NCBI GenBank assembly: GCA_016280565.1
Contig: JAEEGY010000144.1
Coordinates: 1 to 13,428 of the forward strand
Source of the DNA: Fretibacterium sp.
GTDB lineage: Bacteria > Synergistota > Synergistia > Synergistales > Aminobacteriaceae
Reading direction: 5' to 3'
Length of the DNA: 13,428 bases
Position numbers and translations under genes: made by a program. Shown piece after piece: positions 1 to 6,291 of this stretch (the first letter of the stretch is position 1; each line of letters opens with the position of its first letter). The notes beneath the pieces are model-generated. The model searched no databases. It saw only the letters and a program-made list of their open reading frames with translations, and had not been told where the DNA came from.

Positions 1-1903
1 CGGAAAGGTCGCGTCCGCCGGAGGTCAGCTTATATTCATAGCCGCCCTCGCGTCGCATGATATCCTCGTGCAGCTGCGCGTCCCGCGCCGCAAGCACCAT
101 TTCAAAGTCCTGGATGGAATCATCCCACATCTTGATGTTGTTAGCGATGGTATCCTCAAACAGGATGATATCCTGATCCACCACCGCCACAGAGCCGGTC
201 AAGACGCTTCTGGGGATCTCGCTGCGGTGCTTCCCGTCAAACAGGATCTCGCCTTCCCAGGGATTATAAAGGCCGGAGATCAGCTTGGACAGCGTGGATT
301 TTCCGCAGCCCGAGGTGCCCACAAAGGCGACGCTGCTGCCAGGCTTGAGCGTCATGGAAAAATCCTTTACCAGCGGCGGCGCAAGCTTTGAATAGCCAAA
401 GGTGATGTTTTTCAGCTCCAGGCCGCCCCGGAGCTTTCTGAGTGTTTTTCCTTCCTCTGTGACTTCGTCGTCCTTCGCGTTTTCGTCGGAGGAATATTCC
501 ATCACGTCGTCGATCCGCTCCATGTTCGTGCGCATTTCCTGCATGGTCTGGCCCGCCTCGATAAGCGTCATGGCAGGCGCGGTGAACGAACTCAAAAAGC
601 CCTGAAACGCCATGATGCCGCCCAGCGTAAATTTGCCCTGCATACAAAGCCAAACGCCCAGGAGCAAGACCACATAATTGGACAGCTTGGTCAGCAGGCT
701 CGGGACGGAACCCAGATACTGCTGCACGCGGGCAAACTTGACGGTTTGCGTATTGACCGAGGCCTGATAGCCTGCCCACTTGCGAAAGAAGCCGTTCTCC
801 GCGCCGCTGGCCTTGATGGATTCAATCATCTCGATCCCGGCGGCGGTGGTTCCCATCAGCCGGCCCGAATCGCGCATCTGGATGCGGGTGAGGTTCATCC
901 GCTTCTCGGAAATCACGCGGGACAGGACCAGATTGAGCAGGATGGTCAGGATGCCCACCAGCGAAAGGAGAAGGCTGTACCGGATCATAATGACCAGATA
1001 GAACACCATCATGATGGTGTTCAGCACCAGCGGGGCCAGCGTGTCAATCACTGTTTTTGCAATGGTTTCGTTCTGCTGCTGGCGCTGCTGAATATCTCCG
1101 GCCATGCGCTGGGAGAAGAATTCCATGGGCATCCGCAGCACCTTCCACATATACGTGGAGCTGCCAATGACCGCCATTTTACCGTTGATTTTCAGAGAAT
1201 AAACCGTCTGGGCCCAGGCGGCGGCAAGCTGCAGCACAGCAAGCCCGGCCATGATGGCCAGGAACCCGCCCAGCCACTCATTGTCCACACCCGATAGGAT
1301 CCTATCGAGAAAAACCCGCGACATGACCGGGTTGATCATATTGAAGATGTAGCTGATGATGCTCGTCAGCACAACAAAGGCCACCGCCGCCTTCGCGCCG
1401 GTGAGCCGCTTGCGCGCAAATTCCAGGGTGCTTTTCCGATGTCCGGAGGGCTGAAAATCTTCGCCCGGAACAATGTTGATCGTCACGCCGGTAAAGGACT
1501 TGTCAAAGTCCTCCATCGGCACCTTGACGACGCCCTTGGCGGGATCGTTGATGCAGGCGTAATTCCCCTGGAAGCCGTCCAGAACGACGAAGTGGCAGAA
1601 ATTCCAGTGGATGATGCAGGGGAACGTGCCCTTTTCCCGAATGGTGGCGGGCGAACGGCGGTAACCCTCCACCTTGAAGCCATACCGCTGGGCCGCCAGC
1701 GCGATATTCTTGGCATTGGAGCCGTCGCGCGAAACGCCGCAGTCGGCGCGCACCTGCTCCAGCGGAACCCATTTTCCATAGTAGGCCATGATCATTGTGA
1801 GCGAGGCCGCGCCGCATTCCAGCGCTTCCAGCTGCATCACAACGGGCACCTTTGCCACCCCCTTGGTGATGGGGGATTTGATTTTCACATTCTTCTCAGC
1901 CAT
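1..1903 (-). CDS. NHLP-type bacteriocin/RiPP exporter, C39 peptidase-permease-ATPase (3' end missing)
   Basis: This is an ABC exporter that should cleave the leader of a peptide precursor and pump the product across the membrane. 634 codons are visible. An N-terminal peptidase C39 domain has the context LEALECGAAS with catalytic Cys30, His104 (in NFCHFVVLDGF) and Asp120 (in INDPAKG). A hydrophobic multi-span permease domain follows from about residue 165. The ATPase domain has Walker A GTSGCGKST at 529-537 and a Q-loop region (VVDQDIILFEDTIANNI). The window edge cuts the gene at GGRDLS, just as the LSGGQ signature begins; by family knowledge roughly 75-80 residues (rest of signature, Walker B, H-loop) are missing. 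The ATG at 1903 is preceded by AAGGAG at a 5-base spacing. The upstream HlyD-like gene ends 9 bases away, so the two are co-transcribed. The layout matches the NHLP (nitrile-hydratase-leader-peptide) family ABC1 transporter; a generic double-glycine bacteriocin exporter is the alternative. Confidence 0.93.
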   Translation of the reverse strand, partial: MAEKNVKIKSPITKGVAKVPVVMQLEALECGAASLTMIMAYYGKWVPLEQVRADCGVSRDGSNAKNIALAAQRYGFKVEGYRRSPATIREKGTFPCIIHWNFCHFVVLDGFQGNYACINDPAKGVVKVPMEDFDKSFTGVTINIVPGEDFQPSGHRKSTLEFARKRLTGAKAAVAFVVLTSIISYIFNMINPVMSRVFLDRILSGVDNEWLGGFLAIMAGLAVLQLAAAWAQTVYSLKINGKMAVIGSSTYMWKVLRMPMEFFSQRMAGDIQQRQQQNETIAKTVIDTLAPLVLNTIMMVFYLVIMIRYSLLLSLVGILTILLNLVLSRVISEKRMNLTRIQMRDSGRLMGTTAAGIEMIESIKASGAENGFFRKWAGYQASVNTQTVKFARVQQYLGSVPSLLTKLSNYVVLLLGVWLCMQGKFTLGGIMAFQGFLSSFTAPAMTLIEAGQTMQEMRTNMERIDDVMEYSSDENAKDDEVTEEGKTLRKLRGGLELKNITFGYSKLAPPLVKDFSMTLKPGSSVAFVGTSGCGKSTLSKLISGLYNPWEGEILFDGKHRSEIPRSVLTGSVAVVDQDIILFEDTIANNIKMWDDSIQDFEMVLAARDAQLHEDIMRREGGYEYKLTSGGRDLS

Positions 1904-1908
1904 TTTTA

Positions 1909-1914
1909 CTCCTT
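1909..1914 (-). promoter_or_regulatory. Ribosome binding site of the C39 ABC exporter
   Basis: AAGGAG lies 5 bases before the ATG at 1903 and overlaps the TAA stop of the upstream gene, which suggests translational coupling within the operon. Confidence 0.8.
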
Positions 1915-2335
1915 ACACAGTCAGCAAAAAGCTGATTGGCGACAAGGTTTCCACCACAATTTCGGCATCGTAATTTCCATCCGGAAGATTGACCGGAGAA
2001 TAGGCCACTGTGAAGCCCATTTCGTCCTTACCCACGTCGGAAACCCGGAATTCCGCATCTCCCATCCTGACGGTCATTCCGATGGTGATCTCGGCGTTTT
2101 CCACCACCGTGATCTGCGCGGTCCCATCCTGGATAGTGGCCTTGGCCGCGGCGATTGTCTCCAGTTTTCCCAGGGAAGCCCAGGAGAAGAAGGCCACCAG
2201 CAGCAGAATGATGACGGTCAGCAGCGCCCATACGCCCACGTTGGTCACGTGAAGATAATCGTTGAGCTGTTCCGGGGATGCGATCCTGTCCAGCGCCCGC
2301 TGCCTGAAAATCTGTTTTTTCTGTTCTTCCGCCAC
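1913..2335 (-). CDS. Short HlyD-like membrane protein of the NHLP export system
   Basis: This small membrane-anchored partner of the exporter has 140 residues when read from GTG. An ATG at 2416 in the same frame would add 27 residues, but it has no ribosome binding site, whereas AGGAGG sits 9 bases upstream of the GTG at 2335. The cytosolic N-terminus (FRQRALDRIASPEQLNDYL) is the pattern I associate with NHLP-system secretion proteins. One transmembrane helix spans about residues 33-53, followed by a beta-rich extracellular part from about 58 to the end (DGTAQITVVENAEITIGM, then LPDGNYDAEIVVE). Family members of the NHLP HlyD type are usually around 400 residues with a coiled coil and lipoyl-like region; this protein has the anchor and barrel-like segment only. 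It is the first gene of the exporter operon. It could be a natural short form or a reduced adaptor; the family call is from pattern memory, not a search. Confidence 0.8.
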   Translation of the reverse strand: MAEEQKKQIFRQRALDRIASPEQLNDYLHVTNVGVWALLTVIILLLVAFFSWASLGKLETIAAAKATIQDGTAQITVVENAEITIGMTVRMGDAEFRVSDVGKDEMGFTVAYSPVNLPDGNYDAEIVVETLSPISFLLTV

Positions 2336-2455
2336 GAATTGTACCCTCCTGTCAATTTGATTGCCCTTTCGGGATGAATCCCTTTTATCTGTGTTTTGTT
2401 TTCTATGAAAAACCACTTGAAAGGCTTTCGTTTCATTTCCACACAGAATTCTTCA
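2336..2455 (-). other. ~120-nt leader of the exporter operon
   Basis: If transcription starts about 7 bases after the -10 box, the mRNA has an untranslated leader of roughly 120 bases. Close to the ribosome binding site it holds GGGATTCATCCCGAAAGGGC. This can fold either as GGGAT/ATCCC with a very tight loop or as CCC-GAAA-GGG with a GNRA-type loop. I recognise no known riboswitch. Regulation here is speculative. Confidence 0.35.
2345..2350 (-). promoter_or_regulatory. Ribosome binding site that fixes a GTG start
   Basis: A perfect AGGAGG lies 9 bases before the GTG at 2335. It decides the start of the HlyD-like gene in favour of GTG over the upstream in-frame ATG at 2416, which lacks a comparable site. 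Confidence 0.8.
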
Positions 2456-2461
2456 TATTAC

Positions 2462-2490
2462 ATCATAATTTATTTTGCCGCCTTTATCAA
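2462..2490 (-). promoter_or_regulatory. Sigma70/SigA-type promoter of the exporter operon
   Basis: On the minus strand TTGATA (2490-2485) is separated by exactly 17 bases from TATGAT (2467-2462). Each hexamer matches 5 of 6 consensus positions. The spacer is AT-rich and the surrounding ~100 bases are far more AT-rich than the rest of the window. The predicted start is near 2455. A second, weaker TTGACA lies at about 2501-2506 but has no good -10 box at the right distance. Confidence 0.75.
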
Positions 2491-2546
2491 GCAATGTTCC
2501 AGATTGTCAAATCCTGTTTTTTTCATTTTCTCGCGTCAATACAGAA

Positions 2547-2567
2547 AGCGCCGCACAATGCGGCGCT
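2547..2567 (-). terminator. Intrinsic-type terminator after the nucleotidyltransferase operon
   Basis: A perfect 9-bp inverted repeat, AGCGCCGCA / TGCGGCGCT with a 3-base loop, is followed on the minus strand by a moderately T-rich stretch (TTCTGTATTG). It lies about 90 bases past the stop of the nucleotidyltransferase gene and before the next promoter, the expected place for a terminator. On the plus strand the left arm can instead pair with 2583-2593 as an 11-bp stem followed by T5, so the site may work in both directions. Confidence 0.65.
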
Positions 2568-2658
2568 GTTAAGCCTGCCCGTATTGTGCGGCGTTTTTCG
2601 TCAATCGCTAAATCCTACAGAATGCGGCGCGGAGATCAATGCCTGGTTATAAAATCCA
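2568..2658. other. Intergenic segment with further copies of the GCGCCGCA element
   Basis: With the terminator, promoter and leader, this makes up a 323-base stretch (2336-2658) without a gene. It holds the outer 11-bp arm (2583-2593, complementary to 2549-2559) and a third GCGCCGCA-like copy near 2623-2633. I see no convincing small gene in it on either strand. Confidence 0.5.
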
Positions 2659-4047
2659 TTAGGCCGCGTCGGGCATGTCCTCGATCTCCCACCAGTCATC
2701 GGCGTTCCAAAACTCGGCCTGTTCCTGGAGGGAATCGTCCGACAGGCACTTCATATTCAGCAGGGCCAGTGCGTCATCAAAGTATTCCGAGCGGCGGACA
2801 CTGCCTTGCATATAGCGGGAATAGGCCTGTTCCATGTCGTGGGAGAGCCAGGAGACGCCTTCCAGACGCTCCCGGATATTATCCAGCTCAAAGCTCATAT
2901 CCTGTTCGTCCAGAACGCCGCATAGCGCCTTTTCGTAGCTGGAGTGCTGTGCCCGGCGGTCGATCTCCGGCTGGAGGAATGCCAGCAGCGCCAGTTCATC
3001 GGAGATATCCTCGCCCCGGACGACGCAGAGTTTGTCCATGTAGTTCAGCGCGCTTTCAAGATAATTCGTGTAACCGGCATCATTCATGATGCGGTCAACG
3101 GGCGGATAGATGGTATCCAGCAGGCCGTATTCCGCCAGGAGGCGCCAGCAATCCAGGGCTTTCCCGGTCATCATCATCCAATTCGCGTTGCGGAGCATGG
3201 TGTGCTGATTCAGGCTGCAAAGCGCCTGCGCTCCAATCTCCCGGATGGCCGCGTCCAGGTTTTCATCCACGTCAAAGCTGAAGCGCGCCTGAAAACGCAG
3301 CGTCCGCAGAACGATCAAAGGATTTTCCGGCAGTACCACCTTGGCGTCCGCCATGGTTTTCAGGATTCCTTCACGAATATCGTGGAGGCCGCCGTGGAAG
3401 TCCACCAGGTCGCCGTTGGACATGTCATAATAGATAGCGTTGATGGTCAGGTCGCGCTCGAAGGAATCCAGCAGCGGGGAATCGGTGTATTGTACCGTTT
3501 GATCGAATTCCGGCACGCCCGGCAGCCCGGCGAAGTGCGGCGGTACGTTTTGGAAAGTAGCCAGATCCACATACTCGTCTGGATAAGAACCGCCGCCGTA
3601 TACATTTCCGCTGGAGATATGGGTTTGAAAGGCATCGCCGAAGATCGCCCGCTGCTGTTCGAGCGTCGCGTCGGTCACAAAGTCGATGTCGTTGCTTTCC
3701 TTGCCCATGATGAAATCCCGAATGCAGCCGCCGATCACAAAGGCTTTGTACCCGTTTTCCAGCAGGCGTGAGGCCACGTCTCTGGCGTTTTCGGTGAATA
3801 CGTCTTCGGTCATGCCGTGCAGGTAAAGCGGGATGCGCAGTTCTGCATAGCCGTTCTCCAGCACCTGCTGGTAGTTTTCGTCGATCAAGCGATTGATTTC
3901 CGCGTTTTCGAGCAGATTTCCCGCTGTCCGCAGCGCGGCATCCGCCTCCGCCAAGCCGCTAAAACAACACAGCATCAGCAGCAGAGCCATCAACAATGCA
4001 AGCCATTCCTTGGAATGATCCCTCTTTTTCATCCCATCCATGCGCAT
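2659..4047 (-). CDS. Predicted exported nucleotidyltransferase of the class II CCA-adding/poly(A) polymerase family
   Basis: 462 residues. The catalytic head of class II tRNA-nucleotidyltransferases is clearly present: GGCIRD (106-111), the metal-binding DID (120-122), ERDLTINAI (197-205, the RRD motif region), DFHGGLHDI (216-224), then the neck segment LRTLRFQARFSF and a later GLLDTIYP. The position of the nucleotide-selecting EDxxR motif reads ENPLI (241-245), so both the Asp and the Arg that read the incoming base are replaced. The N-terminus is a textbook Sec signal: basic MKKRDHSK, a hydrophobic stretch of about 15-30, and an AEA cleavage site after residue 35. Family members are cytosolic RNA enzymes, so an exported one is odd. 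The ATG at 4047 is supported by AAGGAA at a 7-base spacing; Met6 is a possible later start and would keep the signal. The C11 peptidase gene ends 33 bases upstream, implying one operon. The substrate is unknown; tRNA repair in the cytosol is not a likely role if the signal peptide works. Confidence 0.85.
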   Translation of the reverse strand: MRMDGMKKRDHSKEWLALLMALLLMLCCFSGLAEADAALRTAGNLLENAEINRLIDENYQQVLENGYAELRIPLYLHGMTEDVFTENARDVASRLLENGYKAFVIGGCIRDFIMGKESNDIDFVTDATLEQQRAIFGDAFQTHISSGNVYGGGSYPDEYVDLATFQNVPPHFAGLPGVPEFDQTVQYTDSPLLDSFERDLTINAIYYDMSNGDLVDFHGGLHDIREGILKTMADAKVVLPENPLIVLRTLRFQARFSFDVDENLDAAIREIGAQALCSLNQHTMLRNANWMMMTGKALDCWRLLAEYGLLDTIYPPVDRIMNDAGYTNYLESALNYMDKLCVVRGEDISDELALLAFLQPEIDRRAQHSSYEKALCGVLDEQDMSFELDNIRERLEGVSWLSHDMEQAYSRYMQGSVRRSEYFDDALALLNMKCLSDDSLQEQAEFWNADDWWEIEDMPDAA

Positions 4048-4054
4048 TGCTTTC

Positions 4055-4060
4055 TTCCTT
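4055..4060 (-). promoter_or_regulatory. Ribosome binding site of the nucleotidyltransferase gene
   Basis: AAGGAA within AAAGGAAG lies 7 bases before the ATG at 4047. The later in-frame ATGs at 4041 and 4032 have weaker upstream sequence, so 4047 is preferred. Confidence 0.65.
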
Positions 4061-4080
4061 TCCGATTCATATCAGAAAAA

Positions 4081-6207
4081 TCATAGACCTTCCATGGTCA
4101 GCGTCAGTTCCCCTTGCCAGTTGGCCTCGGCGGGGATGGTCAGGCTGGTTCCGTCCCAAAGCACCTCGCAGCGGCCCACGGGCAGCTTGCGCATAAAGAT
4201 ATCCTCCACCCAGTAGTCCATGTAGTAGGTGCCGGGCTCCAGGGGTTCAAAGGTAATCTCCATGGAGCGGTACATGGTCATCGGTTCGCTGGTCTCATAG
4301 CGCGTGCGGCTGTCCTCGGTGCCGTCGATGGGATAGAGCAGAGCACAATCCCGCCCCGCCACCTTGAGCAGCGGCACCACATTGCGGCTGTACACCCCGC
4401 TGTCCACGTCGTAGCCTTCCCACAGGCCGTACACCACGGGAGCCGCGCTGTAGTCCTCCACGCCGCAGCGCAGCAGATAGTTCTCCCCTTCGATCTGAAT
4501 GGGCACATTATACAGCATTTTGCCCATGTAATCCGCGCTGACCAGCTCCGCGGAGCAGTGGACACCCTCCAGCGCAGGCCAGTTAGTGAAGTCCTCCAGG
4601 CAGAAAACCGCCCGGTTCGCTGCCCCGTCCCACGTGCCGTAGGCATTCGAGGAGCCCAAGCGCACAATATTCCCCGTTCGCGGATTCATCCGGCTTACAT
4701 TGACATGCACGTTCCACACGCAGGAGAACCCGTCCGCGATGGCGATGATGGGCGAGCCCTTCGCGCCCATCCCCTTTTCCACGCGGATCTGATAATCCTG
4801 GATATCCACGATTTCAGGCAGCTTTTCCGCATGCTCAAACACCCAATCCGGCGCGTTCCAGCCCGGATTGATGGCATCCAGCAGGGCCAGATAATGGACC
4901 GAGGGGCAAACCCGGGCATAGTTGTCCAGCTCCGCCGGGCCGATCCCCGCGGCATAGCAGAAAGATAGTCCGCCGGCGCTGGCGCGGTTGGGGCCGTGGG
5001 TGTTGTACGCCACGGCGTCCGACAGGGCGTCCAGCAGCTCCAAATACAGCTCCCTTTCCAGCCCCAGGATGCTGAAGGGATGATAGGGTATCCTTGCCAG
5101 GTCGATCATGTCCGCGTCGCCCAGGCCAAACTCAAAGGCGTCGTTGAGCATCTCGCAGATATACATCATATACTGGGGGTTGTTTACATACACGTTGTCA
5201 CACACCGCAAAGAAGCGGTCAAACGCCGCCGCCAGCCGATCGATCCTGCTCAGGTCGATCGTCGACCAGGTAAGCGTGTCCTCCGCCTGTGCGTTCGTCT
5301 CCTGGGCATATTTTTCCTGCGTCATTTCGCAAACCCACCTGCCCAGCCGCTCGCCGCCCCACTGGGGGGTGAAATACAGCTGCTGCAGCCAGGAATACAT
5401 GGCGCTGCCCTTGCCGGCCACCAGTTCCTCGGAGGCGATCATCCAGTTGGCGCTGTCCTTGACCGCATAGGCGGTTTCCAGGTTGGCCATCAGGCAGGCA
5501 TCAAACAGCAGGGCCTCAAAGTGGACGCCGCTTTCTGTCAGGGCCGCTTTCAGCTCGTCCAGGCGCATGGTATCGCCGTCAAACAGTTCGTCGATCAGCA
5601 GACCATTGATTGCGCCCGTGCCGTGGTCCCACAGCACCAGGGCGTATTTTTTCGCCGGATAGTTTTCCGCGCCCCAACGGATAAAATCGGCCAGGGTCCC
5701 GGGGTCGGCCATGCTGGCCAGGGGCAGATCCTGTTTGAGTTCCATCGCCGCGTTTTCGTGGACGGCGCTGGCCAGAGCTTCCACGATGGCTCTGGCGCTC
5801 AGATCCTCGGCTTGCTCCAGCTCGCTCACGGCGATATTCAGGGTATTCCTGGCCGGGCGGAAGTGCCAGCGCTGCAGCGCATCGGTACGCACGTCCATGC
5901 CCAGCTCCTGGGCGTGCCACTGCTTGGAGCCGCCGGTCTGGATGACCACGTTTACCGCCTCCACGGCGGGAGAAACATCCTCCACGCCCAGCTGTGCGTT
6001 GAGCACCGTATCGTAATCCAGGCAGTAGGATATCTCCTCCAGGTTGCCGGAGGCGTAGCTGTGGCCGCTTTCCAGATCGCTGCCGCAGAAATAGAACATG
6101 ACCGTCCATTCCGATATATCCCCCGCCGTTTCCTCGGCGCAGGATGAAAGGATGGGCAGCATGCACAGCATCAGCGCCGCAAGCAGCAGGCCAAGGGTTT
6201 TCTTCAT
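4081..6207 (-). CDS. Clostripain-like C11 family cysteine peptidase, lipoprotein
   Basis: 708 residues. The protein is a predicted surface-anchored protease: signal MKKTLGLLLAALMLCMLPIL followed by lipobox LSSC, with Cys23 as the lipidated residue. The C11 core begins with WTVMFYFCGSDLE (34-46, the usual W-T-V-M-x-Y start). The catalytic pair is His195 in LVLWDHGTG and Cys238 in LLFDACLMANLETAYAV; Asp236, two before the Cys, is where clostripain relatives such as PmC11 have a conserved Asp. Clostripain relatives cleave after Arg or Lys; that specificity is inferred here. After the C11 core (to about residue 470) comes a ~240-residue beta-rich, Trp/Tyr-rich tail of unknown role. AAAGGAGG upstream supports the ATG at 6207. 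It is followed after 33 bases by the exported nucleotidyltransferase. It lies 84 bases after the giant repeat gene with only a hairpin between, so it may be fed by read-through or by its own unseen promoter. Host-protein or self-surface processing are both possible. Confidence 0.93.
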   Translation of the reverse strand: MKKTLGLLLAALMLCMLPILSSCAEETAGDISEWTVMFYFCGSDLESGHSYASGNLEEISYCLDYDTVLNAQLGVEDVSPAVEAVNVVIQTGGSKQWHAQELGMDVRTDALQRWHFRPARNTLNIAVSELEQAEDLSARAIVEALASAVHENAAMELKQDLPLASMADPGTLADFIRWGAENYPAKKYALVLWDHGTGAINGLLIDELFDGDTMRLDELKAALTESGVHFEALLFDACLMANLETAYAVKDSANWMIASEELVAGKGSAMYSWLQQLYFTPQWGGERLGRWVCEMTQEKYAQETNAQAEDTLTWSTIDLSRIDRLAAAFDRFFAVCDNVYVNNPQYMMYICEMLNDAFEFGLGDADMIDLARIPYHPFSILGLERELYLELLDALSDAVAYNTHGPNRASAGGLSFCYAAGIGPAELDNYARVCPSVHYLALLDAINPGWNAPDWVFEHAEKLPEIVDIQDYQIRVEKGMGAKGSPIIAIADGFSCVWNVHVNVSRMNPRTGNIVRLGSSNAYGTWDGAANRAVFCLEDFTNWPALEGVHCSAELVSADYMGKMLYNVPIQIEGENYLLRCGVEDYSAAPVVYGLWEGYDVDSGVYSRNVVPLLKVAGRDCALLYPIDGTEDSRTRYETSEPMTMYRSMEITFEPLEPGTYYMDYWVEDIFMRKLPVGRCEVLWDGTSLTIPAEANWQGELTLTMEGL

Positions 6208-6217
6208 GATTCTTATA

Positions 6218-6225
6218 CCTCCTTT
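6218..6225 (-). promoter_or_regulatory. Strong ribosome binding site of the C11 peptidase
   Basis: AAAGGAGG lies 10 bases before the ATG at 6207, the strongest Shine-Dalgarno match in the window. Confidence 0.8.
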
Positions 6226-6247
6226 AATATCCCCATACAGCCAAAGT

Positions 6248-6271
6248 GGAGCCGCCCGCAGGGGCGGCTCC
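6248..6271 (-). terminator. GC-rich hairpin after the giant repeat gene
   Basis: A perfect 10-bp stem (GGAGCCGCCC / GGGCGGCTCC) with a 4-base loop starts 20 bases after the stop of the repeat protein gene. On the minus strand it is followed by ACTTTGG, so the U-tract is weak. It could terminate or only attenuate transcription before the C11 peptidase, whose ribosome binding site lies just beyond. Confidence 0.6.
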
Positions 6272-6291
6272 GTTTCGTTATTCAGGCTGCG

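Noticed and set aside
1292..1307. 16-bp perfect palindrome CGATAGGATCCTATCG
   Set aside because: It lies inside the permease coding sequence, where it translates normally, with no second copy or promoter nearby; probably chance.
2245..2442. 65-codon minus frame with a GG pair (LTGGYNSW) that might resemble a leader peptide
   Set aside because: The GG arises from the ribosome binding site of the HlyD-like gene, the frame overlaps that gene, and there is no site for its own start.
2374..2652. 92-codon plus-strand open frame in the intergenic region
   Set aside because: It runs through the promoter and terminator elements of the minus strand, has no ribosome binding site and its composition is not protein-like.
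4996..6147. 383-codon plus-strand open frame opposite the C11 peptidase
   Set aside because: The minus strand carries a lipobox, catalytic motifs and a ribosome binding site; the plus frame has none.
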